This document shows positions 26,483-36,087 of a stretch of DNA of 64,000 nt, one piece after another. A program made the position numbers and the translations under genes. The stretch lies in assembly GCF_018132105.1 (NCBI RefSeq), contig NZ_JWHL01000002.1, positions 1-64,000 on the forward strand, given 5' to 3'. The first letter of the stretch is position 1. Every line of letters starts with the position of its first letter. The notes below the pieces were generated by a model. The model searched no databases, was not told the origin of the DNA, and was given only the letters and a program-made list of their open reading frames with translations. The DNA comes from Methanocalculus chunghsingensis (GTDB lineage: Archaea > Halobacteriota > Methanomicrobia > Methanomicrobiales > Methanocorpusculaceae).

Positions 26483-26488
26483 AATATC

Positions 26489-27562
26489 TCACTCCATGTT
26501 AAGTTCATCTGTTCTTCTTCTCAAAAAACCCTGATAACATTTGATACAAAATGATGTCATAAGCCATACAATACATTCGACCAGAGGTTTAAGAGTCTCA
26601 TTGCCAATTCTTTTTTCATATTTTTTCATATTACCAGTTAAGTAAAGGTCAACAATCTCTTTATACCACCAAGTGGGATTTTCCAACCCATTGGTGGTGG
26701 AATCTGAGATTTGTAAGATATCCTTCCTAATATCTTCCTCTTCTCTTTCATATGCAACCTGCGAAGCAAAATTTTCATTAATTGTACATGCTATCATCGA
26801 ATATTCACACACCCTTTTTATTTCAATATTTACTGACTGACTCATACTCTGATCCGGTTTCCCAAAAGGAGGTTTGTGTTCAAACGGAAAATTCCCCAAT
26901 GAATATGCAATCAGATCCCCGTGATACTCTTCAATCCCCTGCAGTGCATCTGGATGGTGCCCAAGAATAACAGATGCTCCCTCATCAATAAGTCTGTGGC
27001 CAAGATCGATCTGATCCGGCGATGGATAAAGGACATGTTCAATTCCCCAGTGCAGCGATACAATAACATGGTCACAGGACTTCTTCGGCTGAGCAATATC
27101 TCTAAGAACCTCTCTTTCCTGTATCTTGTTGATTGCTATCTCCTTGGGCACTCTCCATCGCCCGGAAATATATCCAGGAAAACCCAGTTTGATATTATTC
27201 CGTTCGATGATCACCGGTCGGTTTTCATTTTTTGAATGACCACCACCGACATAGGATATCAGATTCTGTTCAAGGACATTCAGTATATCATGAAATCCCT
27301 CTACCCAGAGATCGAGAATCTGATTATTGGCAACATTGACGACATCAAAGCCTGGATCTTTGAGATAGCGTACCTTCTCTGGATCCTCATATAACACATG
27401 TGCCTTTTTCGCTCGCACAGGGCTTTGAGATAGAACCGTTTCCAGGTTTCCAAATACTATATTTCCCTCTGAGAGTGATTCTCGAACCATATAGAATGGG
27501 TCCGAGTTATCATTGGTTTTCAGCAAGATATCACCAACAGCTGTTAGGGTTATGGAGCTCAT
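26489..27562 (-). CDS. CapA-family (PGA_cap) metallophosphatase-like protein
   Basis: A 357-residue CapA-type protein: LTAVGDILL, FGNLETVLSQ, NVANNQILD, SLHWGIEH, GHHPDALQGI and YSLGNFPFEH match the calcineurin-like metal-binding pattern of the family. CapA takes part in poly-gamma-glutamate capsule formation in bacilli, but most homologues in glycan loci are uncharacterised. No signal peptide or clear N-terminal membrane anchor is visible, so a cytoplasmic location is possible. Start and upstream stop overlap by one base. No capB or capC is present, so polyglutamate synthesis is unlikely. Confidence 0.8.
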   Translation of the reverse strand: MSSITLTAVGDILLKTNDNSDPFYMVRESLSEGNIVFGNLETVLSQSPVRAKKAHVLYEDPEKVRYLKDPGFDVVNVANNQILDLWVEGFHDILNVLEQNLISYVGGGHSKNENRPVIIERNNIKLGFPGYISGRWRVPKEIAINKIQEREVLRDIAQPKKSCDHVIVSLHWGIEHVLYPSPDQIDLGHRLIDEGASVILGHHPDALQGIEEYHGDLIAYSLGNFPFEHKPPFGKPDQSMSQSVNIEIKRVCEYSMIACTINENFASQVAYEREEEDIRKDILQISDSTTNGLENPTWWYKEIVDLYLTGNMKKYEKRIGNETLKPLVECIVWLMTSFCIKCYQGFLRRRTDELNME

Positions 27563-28962
27563 CAGGACTTCACACCATCTGATTTTTCCTCAAGGGGGAT
27601 ATTCTGAATAAAAAATTGATATTTTCCATTTTTTGTTTTTGGGATATCCACAACAAACTGGATATCGATATGTACATCATTCCCCATCTTTCGCTGTAGC
27701 GTTTGCAGGATAGTATCTGAGTCTCTATCAGTATAGGTTGATTTTTTTACAATATTCATTGTAACCTCTCCAATTTTCTCCTGAATAAATTGAAACTTCA
27801 GAACATTGTCAAATGTTGATGAAGGGGTACTTGCAAAGCTAAGAATTACCTTTCCTTTACTCGTCATGATATATTCGTAATCCCGACCGACAACTGTCTT
27901 AAGGCGAGAATAATGTCTCCCACATTCGCAATTCTCATTTGTCGCCATTATCGCGTGATCCTTAGTGCGATATCGGATAAAAGGAAAGCAGTAATTAGTC
28001 AGACTGGTTGCAACGACCTCCCCTTGCTCTTCAGTTTGATGAATCTGAGATCCTGTATCACTGATCAACTCAACAATACCATATTCAGAAAATATATGAT
28101 ATTCTGCATTATCTTCACACTCCCCGGCAAGGGTGACCTGCTCACTCATTCCATACCAGCTATATATCCGGCATTTGAAAACGCTTTCAATGAGTTCACG
28201 CTCCCAGGGATAGACTTTTTCTGATCCACAAAGAATGGCTTGTAATGTAGGGAATTTTTCTTCAATTCTATTATCCTTAATATATTGTGCTATAGTGAAT
28301 ATGGTCGATGGAAACGCCTGAATAAATTTGGGACGAAAAAGTCGTATTTGATGAGCATAATCTGCGATTGTATCATTGTTCATATGATATGACGAAAGAA
28401 TTAACCACCGCCCGAAGAACGACTTTTCCCAATATTTCCCGTCATTTGCTGATTTGACAATATTCCCTCTCAATATGACACATTTGTCGAAGAAGCTGTA
28501 TCCCACCCTGTCCCATTGGGTCTTCATAAATGCCCATTCTTTTGCACGGGATACTCCCTTTTCATAATAAAAACCGAGGGGATTACCTGTTGTTCCACCG
28601 CTTGTAACATATTCAAATGCTTCTTCAGGATAATTTCTGGCTTTTAACTCCTCTCTGTTATTTTGGACAATATCTTTGGTCAGGTAGGGGAGCATCTGGA
28701 GATCAGCAAGACTCCGGATGTCTTCGGGCTTGAGCTGTCGCTCATCAAATACCCTTCGATAATAAGGAACATTCTCATATGCATGATGAAGAAGGTTTTG
28801 TAATTGGCCCAATTGATATGCTTCAAGCTCTTCTTTGCTCCACCACTGGGATTTTTTTAAAAATCTATAGGTCTTCCGGAAGACACCATAATAACGCAAT
28901 AGTGACAGAATCTTGAGAGTGAGTGAGTTGGATTGATAGAACGTATCTAACAAGGGAGCCAT
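27562..28962 (-). CDS. CapK/phenylacetate-CoA ligase-like AMP-forming enzyme
   Basis: A 466-residue adenylate-forming enzyme of the PaaK/coenzyme F390 synthetase group. The nucleotide loop is YVTSGGTTGNPLGF (near residue 119). YSWYGMSEQVTLAGEC and FIRYRTKDHAIM follow, with a short C-terminal lid domain (KTKNGKYQF). It would activate a carboxylate as AMP ester, for ligation or thioester formation. CapK homologues are frequent in polysaccharide loci without an assigned substrate. It lies between the bi-domain oxidoreductase (4-base gap) and the CapA-like gene (1-base overlap). Confidence 0.82.
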   Translation of the reverse strand: MAPLLDTFYQSNSLTLKILSLLRYYGVFRKTYRFLKKSQWWSKEELEAYQLGQLQNLLHHAYENVPYYRRVFDERQLKPEDIRSLADLQMLPYLTKDIVQNNREELKARNYPEEAFEYVTSGGTTGNPLGFYYEKGVSRAKEWAFMKTQWDRVGYSFFDKCVILRGNIVKSANDGKYWEKSFFGRWLILSSYHMNNDTIADYAHQIRLFRPKFIQAFPSTIFTIAQYIKDNRIEEKFPTLQAILCGSEKVYPWERELIESVFKCRIYSWYGMSEQVTLAGECEDNAEYHIFSEYGIVELISDTGSQIHQTEEQGEVVATSLTNYCFPFIRYRTKDHAIMATNENCECGRHYSRLKTVVGRDYEYIMTSKGKVILSFASTPSSTFDNVLKFQFIQEKIGEVTMNIVKKSTYTDRDSDTILQTLQRKMGNDVHIDIQFVVDIPKTKNGKYQFFIQNIPLEEKSDGVKS

Positions 28963-28966
28963 GTTA

Positions 28967-31138
28967 TCAGATACCTGTCTCTCTCTCTATCGCTGTCATC
29001 CCGGGCTCATTCAGCCCAACCGGGATCGACACACCCTTCTCCACCGATTCCCATGCCTTAAACGTAAGCATTGTCGAGAACAATGACGGTAGAACATCAT
29101 CTCTCTCTCCACTGACAAACCTCTCCAGCTCCTCAAAGAACCCTTTATCCTGCGACAGCCACCGCTTTGTCTTCTTCTCCTTTCCATCCCTCACCAGCCG
29201 TAGCTCCCGGAAGTCGGTCAGGACGCCAACCGATCCATCGCAGAAGACCTCAACCTGCTCCTTGGAATACGCTTTGTCACCGAGTGTGGTATAGGTGATG
29301 GTTCCGATTGATCCATCATCCAGCGAGATAACGATCTGAAGATTGGAGAACCGGTTGATCGACCCCCCGGGCAGCACCGACTTTGCATACACCTCTATGG
29401 GCCGTGCGCCGGACAGACAGAGGATATAATCGATGAAGTGGCAGCATTCGGAGATGAGCATCCCGCCCCCCTGCTCAGCATCATTGACCCAGAGATCCGG
29501 GGGGATGGGACCGGCATTCACCCGGTAGTGGATAACCATCGGTGAGCTCCGCTCTTTGAAGAACTCTGTCAGCTGCATGGTGAGCGGGGAGTACCGCCGG
29601 TTAAACCCTACCTGCAGCTGTCCCCCGCACTCCTTCCAGACACTGGCGACCTTCTCAAGGTCTTCCATAGTGGTGGCAAGGGGCTTCTCAACAAAGACCC
29701 GCTTTCCTGCACGCATCGCCTCGATGGCCATCTCTGCATGGAGATCATTTCGTGTTGAGATGATCACCGCATCTGTCTTCTCATCCTGTAAAATTTCACG
29801 ATAATCAGTTGTGCAGTACTCAAATCCATATTTTTTTGCCACAGAGGTTCCGCTCAGGCCGGTTGCGGTCGCAAGACCGGTGAGTTGGACCGGTAATTTG
29901 GAGAAATGCGGGAAAAGTGCACTTAGAGCCTGGATGCCCGCCCCGATACAGCCGAGGCGAACCACGCCTTCAGCCGGAGCCTTCTTTTCGGCACCCTGAG
30001 CAATATGTACAACAGATGCAGACTTCCTTTCACTGTCTCCATCATATCTGAGGACAACACCGATGAACGGCTCTCTCCGCTTCTCGATGAGATCATAAGC
30101 AGAGACGGCATCATCACCTGAGAACTCATGGGTGATCAGGCGATCGAGGGTGATCTTTCCTTCTGCAAGAAGCCCAAGGAACGACTCCATATTTCGCCTC
30201 TCGGTCCAGCGGATTGCAATCGGATAGTCGATCCCCTTCTCTTCATACTGCCGATCATATCGCCCGGGACCATAGGATCTGGAGACGACAAACTCAGCTT
30301 CTTTATCATAGTACTTCTCACGGGGAAGCTCCATCCCGACCATGCCGACGGCAACGACCCTCCCCTGCTGCCGGACGAGATCACCGGCAAGCTCGACCGG
30401 ACCGTTTGACTTCGTCGCCGCTGTGATGATGACCGCATCGGCACCAAAGGGGGAGAACGCCTCCATCTTCCCGGTGAGATTATCATAATTCGTGGCAACA
30501 TCTGCTCCAAGATCGGTTGCCAGCGCAATCTTCTTCTGATCAACATCGATGGCGAAGACCCGACATCCCGCGGCCTTCAGAATCTGAACGGTCAGTAATC
30601 CAATCAGCCCGAGGCCGATCACAACGGTGGCGTCACCGACCTGGACCCGGGCGTTCCTGACCCCCTGCATCGCAATGGCACCGACGGTTGTGAAGCTGGC
30701 GTCGCGGAGGGAGACGGAATCCGGAACCCTGATACAGAGGTTCTTTGGGATGTAGTTCATCTCTGCATGATTTGCGTATCCTGCCCCGGCACATGCCACT
30801 CTGTCTCCGATTGAAAAATCGCTTACATTCGTCTGAGTGACAATCCCTGCACAACTGTAGCCGAGGGGCTCAGGCTTGGCAAGCCTGCTCATCGCCTGCT
30901 GGTACCCCGTAAGCACCCCATCCGTTTTCATCTTTGCAATCACTTTATTTGCAAGATCCGGTCGTTCACGGGCTTTACCGAGGAGTGATTTGCCGGCCAG
31001 GCTGAGGAGTGCGCCTTCGGTCCCTGCACTTATCAGGGAGTATGCAGTCTCGACCATGACACCATTCTTCAGTACCGGGAGGGGAACATCTTCTATACAC
31101 ACTTCACCATTCTGTAGATCCAGGAGCAACTGTTTCAT
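28967..31138 (-). CDS. Bi-domain oxidoreductase: Zn-type alcohol dehydrogenase + Gfo/Idh/MocA
   Basis: A 723-residue fusion. Residues 1 to about 365 form a medium-chain dehydrogenase (EPLGYSCAGIVTQ, VIGLGLIGLLTVQILKAAG). Residues from about 390 form a Gfo/Idh/MocA enzyme (LGCIGAGIQALSALF, then VFVEKPLATTMEDLEK, QVGFNRRYSP). Such two-domain proteins recur in bacterial and archaeal surface-glycan loci and are thought to act on a sugar in two redox steps, but the substrate is unknown. It overlaps the toroid gene by ATGA and is followed by CapK after four bases. Confidence 0.88.
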   Translation of the reverse strand: MKQLLLDLQNGEVCIEDVPLPVLKNGVMVETAYSLISAGTEGALLSLAGKSLLGKARERPDLANKVIAKMKTDGVLTGYQQAMSRLAKPEPLGYSCAGIVTQTNVSDFSIGDRVACAGAGYANHAEMNYIPKNLCIRVPDSVSLRDASFTTVGAIAMQGVRNARVQVGDATVVIGLGLIGLLTVQILKAAGCRVFAIDVDQKKIALATDLGADVATNYDNLTGKMEAFSPFGADAVIITAATKSNGPVELAGDLVRQQGRVVAVGMVGMELPREKYYDKEAEFVVSRSYGPGRYDRQYEEKGIDYPIAIRWTERRNMESFLGLLAEGKITLDRLITHEFSGDDAVSAYDLIEKRREPFIGVVLRYDGDSERKSASVVHIAQGAEKKAPAEGVVRLGCIGAGIQALSALFPHFSKLPVQLTGLATATGLSGTSVAKKYGFEYCTTDYREILQDEKTDAVIISTRNDLHAEMAIEAMRAGKRVFVEKPLATTMEDLEKVASVWKECGGQLQVGFNRRYSPLTMQLTEFFKERSSPMVIHYRVNAGPIPPDLWVNDAEQGGGMLISECCHFIDYILCLSGARPIEVYAKSVLPGGSINRFSNLQIVISLDDGSIGTITYTTLGDKAYSKEQVEVFCDGSVGVLTDFRELRLVRDGKEKKTKRWLSQDKGFFEELERFVSGERDDVLPSLFSTMLTFKAWESVEKGVSIPVGLNEPGMTAIERETGI

Positions 31139-32319
31139 TTATTTCCTCCATGTGATATTGTATAACTCAAACAATCCAGCACCTCTGATGTCATGAAGAG
31201 ATCCGGGTAATTATTTGATGCCTCGATCGTTGATGCTTTGATCCCAAGGAGAGAGCAGAGGATATGAAATACCGTCGGATCGACCTGATACGAAAACCTT
31301 CTCCTGGCAATCTCCCTGTACATTCCATATCCGATACGAAACACCTGTTCCTTCAGCGGAAAGTCACCAATCCTTGATGTTCTGAGGGAAGTTAGAGGGG
31401 ATAATGATCCCCATGATCCCCCTTCCCAGCGGAGCATGATCCCATTGATATTCTTTGTAAGCTCCTCTAATGAACCCTCTGCACTCTTCAGATATTTTGA
31501 ATCATGCTCTGCTGCATGCAGAAAAGAGGCGTATGCGAACGCCTGTGCCCCACTCAGGTAATAGGCAAACAGAAGACCGCTTGAAGACCAGTCAAAGGAT
31601 CCGTCATCCCGTTGTTGTGAGGCGAGCCAGTCTGCACCTTTCATCAGGCTGTCATTAATCCAATCTTTTCCCAGGACGGCGTTGATCTTTGCCAGATAAT
31701 ACATCGTCACTCCCTGATAGTGAATGCATGGGATATCAAGCGCATGGGGATAACTGCCCTTGTCACTGGTATAAGGGTACGATCCATCCTGAGCCTGGTA
31801 CTGGCATATCCGCTCTGCAGCCCGATGAGCTGCATCAAGGGATATCTGATCTGAAAAGAGGTTGCCATAAGCTGCGAGAAACGCTCCGCATGATGCATCA
31901 ACATTAAGATGATCGGCGGTATATTGGGCAGATTTCAGGAAGAGTCCCGGGGCTCTCTCCTGTGAAAGCACATACCCTCGTGCTCTCTTTAGTGATGCAT
32001 CCATACGTACATGATTATATGCCAGAATGAGAGCTTCCCCGATGAAAGAGGTGATCAATGCCGATGGCTGGTTATATTGAGGATGAATCTCATTCCAAGA
32101 ACCATCAGGGTTCTGATGGTCTGTAATATAACGGATTAATCCAGGGACATGATCCAGATCTCCCATCCGGATCAGTGTCTTGCAGATCTCAGCATTCACC
32201 CTGTTTCGAACAATATCAAAGATTGGATCGGTAAAGTATGCCTGGTCCTCCTGAATAACCAGATGTTTTTTTGTCTCATCCAGAAGCCCGGTAAGGACCT
32301 CCTCCACATCAACTGGCAT
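31135..32319 (-). CDS. Alpha/alpha-toroid (prenyltransferase/cyclase-like) protein
   Basis: A 394-residue protein with repeated helical hairpins and QDGS-type turns: HQNPDGSWNEIHPQY, YQAQDGSYPYTSDKG, ASQQRDDGSFDWSSSG. These repeats are typical of six-hairpin/terpenoid-cyclase toroids and related glycan-processing enzymes. No DxDD cyclase motif is seen, so terpene cyclisation is unsupported; a lyase or hydrolase of glycans is possible. Bi-domain oxidoreductases are often encoded beside heparinase-like toroid proteins, and this may be a distant counterpart. It overlaps the GT4 gene upstream by 11 bases and the oxidoreductase by four. Confidence 0.6.
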   Translation of the reverse strand: MPVDVEEVLTGLLDETKKHLVIQEDQAYFTDPIFDIVRNRVNAEICKTLIRMGDLDHVPGLIRYITDHQNPDGSWNEIHPQYNQPSALITSFIGEALILAYNHVRMDASLKRARGYVLSQERAPGLFLKSAQYTADHLNVDASCGAFLAAYGNLFSDQISLDAAHRAAERICQYQAQDGSYPYTSDKGSYPHALDIPCIHYQGVTMYYLAKINAVLGKDWINDSLMKGADWLASQQRDDGSFDWSSSGLLFAYYLSGAQAFAYASFLHAAEHDSKYLKSAEGSLEELTKNINGIMLRWEGGSWGSLSPLTSLRTSRIGDFPLKEQVFRIGYGMYREIARRRFSYQVDPTVFHILCSLLGIKASTIEASNNYPDLFMTSEVLDCLSYTISHGGNK

Positions 32320-33514
32320 CTGCCACCTCATCCAGGTATATCTTCAGCTTTCCTGCAATTGCCCTGCGGTCATAATGCTTCATAACGTATGCACGTCCGG
32401 ATTTTCCCATCTCCTCCATCTTCTGAGGATCATTGATCAGACCGAGGATCGCTTCAGCAATGGCTTGGGGTGTATTTTCTGCAATAACGCCGGCACCGGA
32501 ATCCTGCGCAATTGATTCTATCTCCCCTCTGCCACACCCAAGGAATGGAATGCCACATGCCATGTATTCATAGGCTTTTGTTGGTGCAGCATACTCAAGT
32601 GTTTCAAGATTTTTAAGTGGTGCAAGACCAATCCGGCTCTCAGAGAGGAGCGATGGAACCATCTCTCTCTCCACAAGCCCTGTGAACGAGACATAGTCGG
32701 TCAGCCCCTCCGTTTCGACCAGCTTCATCAGCTGACTTCTGATATCGCCATCACCAACGATACAAAGACCGATATCTCTCTTCCGGAGGATTATTTTCAG
32801 TGAAAGAATCACATTCTCCAGATCCTGTGCATGCCCGATATTTCCAGCATAGATTAACCGATCGATCTTCGATCCATTGGTTGGTTTAAAAAAACTGGTA
32901 TCAACGCCATTTGGGAGCCATCGAATCTTCTTCTGGATGGAAGGTTCGGGAGAGAGACGTCTCCCGAGTTCATCTGTTGTCACCATGATCCTGTCTGCTG
33001 ATTGCAGGGCATTATGTTCCAGTCCCCTGGATAATCGCTCATAGAGGCTTCCTCTCCGTAGGAAACCCAGGCTGATGGAGGCATCAATCCAGAGATCGCG
33101 GACCTCAACTATCCATGGTTTCCGAAATATCGTCTTTGCAAATTTTCCGGTGATATGGGTAAAGAGGGGGGGAGCTGAGGTGATAATCGCATCATAGGAT
33201 CGGGGATGTAGAGAGATCCAGAGCGTAGCATGAAGAGGAAAGAGGAGGTAGTATGCCATCCTGCTCAGGAAACCCGGATCATGTGATGATGGCTGCCATG
33301 TCCAGAGGTTAATCGATTGAATGCCGTCAACAGTTCTCTTTCGCGACAGTCGCCAGGTTTTGGGAAAAGACCCTGTGGGAAATGTCGGGTGGGGGGACAT
33401 CACAGTAACATCCACTCCCATATTCTGTAGATGAAATGCCATATCACGAATACGGGATGCGTTTCCTGACTTCTCAGGGGGAAAATGTTGCGATATGATT
33501 AGGACTCTCTTCAT
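32309..33514 (-). CDS. GT4-family glycosyltransferase
   Basis: A 401-residue GT-B enzyme. N-terminus VLIISQHFPPEKSGNASRI, middle WIVEVRDLWIDASISLGFL, and donor domain LIYAGNIGHAQDLENVI, LCIVGDGDIRSQL, AAPTKAYEYMACGIPFLG. It resembles WbuB-type transferases acting on N-acetyl-6-deoxy sugars or HexNAc. The start at 33514 follows a strong SD (GAGGAG). It lies 19 bases after the WecC stop, so it is likely in the same transcript. Confidence 0.86.
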   Translation of the reverse strand: MKRVLIISQHFPPEKSGNASRIRDMAFHLQNMGVDVTVMSPHPTFPTGSFPKTWRLSRKRTVDGIQSINLWTWQPSSHDPGFLSRMAYYLLFPLHATLWISLHPRSYDAIITSAPPLFTHITGKFAKTIFRKPWIVEVRDLWIDASISLGFLRRGSLYERLSRGLEHNALQSADRIMVTTDELGRRLSPEPSIQKKIRWLPNGVDTSFFKPTNGSKIDRLIYAGNIGHAQDLENVILSLKIILRKRDIGLCIVGDGDIRSQLMKLVETEGLTDYVSFTGLVEREMVPSLLSESRIGLAPLKNLETLEYAAPTKAYEYMACGIPFLGCGRGEIESIAQDSGAGVIAENTPQAIAEAILGLINDPQKMEEMGKSGRAYVMKHYDRRAIAGKLKIYLDEVADAS

Positions 33515-33533
33515 GTTTCTCCTCTCTGTCACG

Positions 33534-34829
33534 TCATGGTCGTTCTTCAGAGGATACTCTTTCGAGTAAGCTATGATCCAAAAACTGCTCCCTCCCATCT
33601 CCCATCAGTTTTACATAATATCCCGCACTCCTCCACCTCTGGTGATCGAGAAGATTTCGGGTATCAACGATATTTTTTCTCCTCATCAGAAGCGTTGCAG
33701 GATCAATCTCCTTAAACTGATCGTGATCTGTTATCAGGATGATGCAGTCACTCCCCTCCAGCGCTTCATGCATCGGGGAGAGGTCATATGCAAACTCTTT
33801 TACGAGTGGATCAAAACACTTCACCTGGTACCCTTCGTTAAGAGCAAGCTGGATGAATTTTAACGCCGGGGTTTCACGACAGTCATCAATATTCCCTTTA
33901 TAGCTCACACCAAAGACCGTGATAACAGGCTCCCTGACACCCTTTAGGATGGAACGAACATGCTGGATGACATAGTTTGGCATTGTCTCATTGATGTCCC
34001 GTGAAAGCTGAATCATACCGGTATTCGTTGAGTTCTCTGTAAGGAACCAGGGGTCAACTGCGATACAATGACCCCCGACACCCGGACCTGGCTTGAGAAG
34101 ATTGACACGGGGGTGCCTGTTTGCAAGCTCGGTCACATCCCAGATATTAATCCCATAATCTTCTGCGATCTGGGCCAGTTCGTTGGCCAGGGCGATATTC
34201 ACATCCCGGAAGGTGTTCTCAACAAGTTTCACAAATTCAGCAGTTTTGGCATCCGTTGTGTAGATCTTCCCCCGAACATATGATGAATAGATCTTCTCTG
34301 CCGCAATAATCGACTCTTGTGTGACTCCTCCGATTATTCGGTCATTGTACATCATCTCATGAAGGGTATTCCCGGGAATTGCACGCTCAGGGCAGTGTGC
34401 GTACAGGAATTCTCCTGCCTTGAGGCCACTCTTTTCAAGGATGGGGATGATGACCCGCTCGCTGGCTCTTGGGGGTACTGTCGATTCAAGGATCACCAGA
34501 TTCCCCTTTTTCAGGTGGGGGAAGATCATCGTGGCTGCTGATCGGACATACCTGAGATCAGAGATTCGAAGATGCGTATCAAGGGGGGTTGGGACGGCAA
34601 TAAGGTAGACATCTGCTTCAGGTACCGTTCCCTGTGCAGAAAAGCGCGATCTTCCCTCCTCGAAAAGTTCGTTAAGGCCCGGCTCCATGATATGGGGAAC
34701 TCCACTATTCAGGCTATCGAGAACTTTTTGATTGATATCTACACCAATTACAATATGGCCGTTTGCTGCTAACAGAAGGGAGGTTGGAAATCCGATGTAT
34801 CCAAGTCCGAGTACGCATATTGTTGCCAT
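33534..34829 (-). CDS. wecC: UDP-N-acetyl-D-mannosamine dehydrogenase
   Basis: A 431-residue dehydrogenase converting UDP-ManNAc to UDP-ManNAcA. Motifs: CVLGLGYIGFPTSLLLA (NAD), ESTVPPRAS, HCPERAIPGNT and the catalytic Cys in PGPGVGGHCIAVDPWFL, the WecC signature. Normal length. The upstream gene (after a 165-bp promoter gap) is the matching 2-epimerase. It is paralogous to the less canonical enzyme at 20.0 kb. Promoter: TATA-like TTAATATATA at 34871-34880, about 45 bases before the ATG. Confidence 0.93.
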   Translation of the reverse strand: MATICVLGLGYIGFPTSLLLAANGHIVIGVDINQKVLDSLNSGVPHIMEPGLNELFEEGRSRFSAQGTVPEADVYLIAVPTPLDTHLRISDLRYVRSAATMIFPHLKKGNLVILESTVPPRASERVIIPILEKSGLKAGEFLYAHCPERAIPGNTLHEMMYNDRIIGGVTQESIIAAEKIYSSYVRGKIYTTDAKTAEFVKLVENTFRDVNIALANELAQIAEDYGINIWDVTELANRHPRVNLLKPGPGVGGHCIAVDPWFLTENSTNTGMIQLSRDINETMPNYVIQHVRSILKGVREPVITVFGVSYKGNIDDCRETPALKFIQLALNEGYQVKCFDPLVKEFAYDLSPMHEALEGSDCIILITDHDQFKEIDPATLLMRRKNIVDTRNLLDHQRWRSAGYYVKLMGDGREQFLDHSLLERVSSEERP

Positions 34830-34870
34830 AACAAATCACCATCAATTTTAATATTATAATTATACCATTT

Positions 34871-34880
34871 TATATATTAA
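34871..34880 (-). promoter_or_regulatory. TATA-like box for the wecC-GT4-toroid-oxidoreductase-CapK-CapA-GT4 operon
   Basis: The minus strand reads TTAATATATA, followed by AAATGG, about 45 bases upstream of the wecC ATG. The seven genes that follow are spaced from overlaps to 19 bases, so one promoter could drive them all. Confidence 0.5.
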
Positions 34881-34994
34881 TTTTTGTAATTTTTATAAAT
34901 AATTAAATTTTTTGAAGGTACCCACTTTCTGATTTACGTACAAATGGTATTAATGAATATCCTGAAAATTTGAATAATACTCATGGCCAGCTAC

Positions 34995-36086
34995 CTAATG
35001 ATTGGCATTACGGGGTGGAAGGCCGTTACATAACGTAATAATTGTCTTCCCTGCCCTCCCATCTCCATATGGATTTGACCATGTAGCTGTACGAGAAATC
35101 ATCTCACGAGATGATGAGAGAATTTTGTCCCTGTCAGTACCTGCGAGCATATTTGCTCCAACCCTTATGGTCTCCGGCCTTTCAGTGTTCTCACGCAGGG
35201 TGACACATGGCACGCCAAGAATACAACTCTCCTCCTGAACGCCCCCTGAGTCGGTCAGGACCAGACGGGCCTTTGACTCAAGCTGGAGGAAGTCGAGGAA
35301 GCCAACAGGTGGCATAACGATGGTTCCCTCCAGTGACATTTTGAATTGCTGAATCATCTTCTGTGTTCGTGGATGCATGGGGAAGATGACTGGAAATGAT
35401 AATTCATTGTGAATATTTTCAAAAGCATTAATTATATTTCGAAGCTTTTCATAGGAATCGACATTCTCCTGGCGATGCGAGGTTGCAAGGAAGAATTCTT
35501 TTGGTTTCACTCCTATATCATCTAAAACTTTTGACCGTGTCTGGGATATTTTCTGGTTCTGGAGGATTGCATCAACGATGGTATTTCCGGTTAAACATAT
35601 CTTTCTCTCTTCGATCCCTTCATTCAGAAGGTATTGACGTGCCGTCTCAGTAGGGGCAAAGAGATAGTCGGATATATGATCTGTAACAACCCGGTTAATC
35701 TCCTCGGGCATTGTTCGGTCAAAACTCCGAAGTCCCGCCTCCACGTGCCCAACTCGTATGTTTAATTTCGAAGCGGCAAGTGCACCTGCAAGCACAGTAT
35801 TTGTATCACCCTGTACAAGAACCGTATCTGGCTGTTCATCGATCAGTATCTTCTCAATACCTGTCATTATCCGACATGTCTGATCGGCATGACTAGCCGA
35901 GCCAACATCCAGATTAAAGTGTGGTTCGGGCAGTTCAAGTTCTTCAAAGAAGTTCCTGTCCATTTCATATGAGTAATGCTGCCCGGTATGAAGGATGAAA
36001 TAGTCAAGGCCCTTCCGCTCACATTCCCTTATAACCGGAGACATCTTAATTATCTCCGGCCGGGTTCCAAGAATTATCCCTATCAT
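34995..36086 (-). CDS. wecB: UDP-N-acetylglucosamine 2-epimerase (non-hydrolysing)
   Basis: A 363-residue epimerase making UDP-ManNAc from UDP-GlcNAc. N-terminus IGIILGTRPEIIKMSPVI, then HTGQHYSYEMDRNFFEEL, HVEAGLRSFDRTMPEE, TDSGGVQEES and TLRENTERPETI are classical WecB/MnaA features. The start at 36086 follows the perfect SD GGAGGTG. It lies directly after the GT2 gene, and WecC is encoded next, so UDP-ManNAcA is the likely product. Confidence 0.93.
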   Translation of the reverse strand: MIGIILGTRPEIIKMSPVIRECERKGLDYFILHTGQHYSYEMDRNFFEELELPEPHFNLDVGSASHADQTCRIMTGIEKILIDEQPDTVLVQGDTNTVLAGALAASKLNIRVGHVEAGLRSFDRTMPEEINRVVTDHISDYLFAPTETARQYLLNEGIEERKICLTGNTIVDAILQNQKISQTRSKVLDDIGVKPKEFFLATSHRQENVDSYEKLRNIINAFENIHNELSFPVIFPMHPRTQKMIQQFKMSLEGTIVMPPVGFLDFLQLESKARLVLTDSGGVQEESCILGVPCVTLRENTERPETIRVGANMLAGTDRDKILSSSREMISRTATWSNPYGDGRAGKTIITLCNGLPPRNANH

Positions 36087-36087
36087 T

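Noticed and set aside
26489-28962. Poly-gamma-glutamate capsule operon (capA plus capK)
   Set aside because: No capB ligase or capC is present and the neighbours are sugar enzymes.
31135-32319. Terpene or squalene cyclase function for the toroid protein
   Set aside because: No DxDD or similar cyclase motif is visible and the operon context is glycan metabolism.
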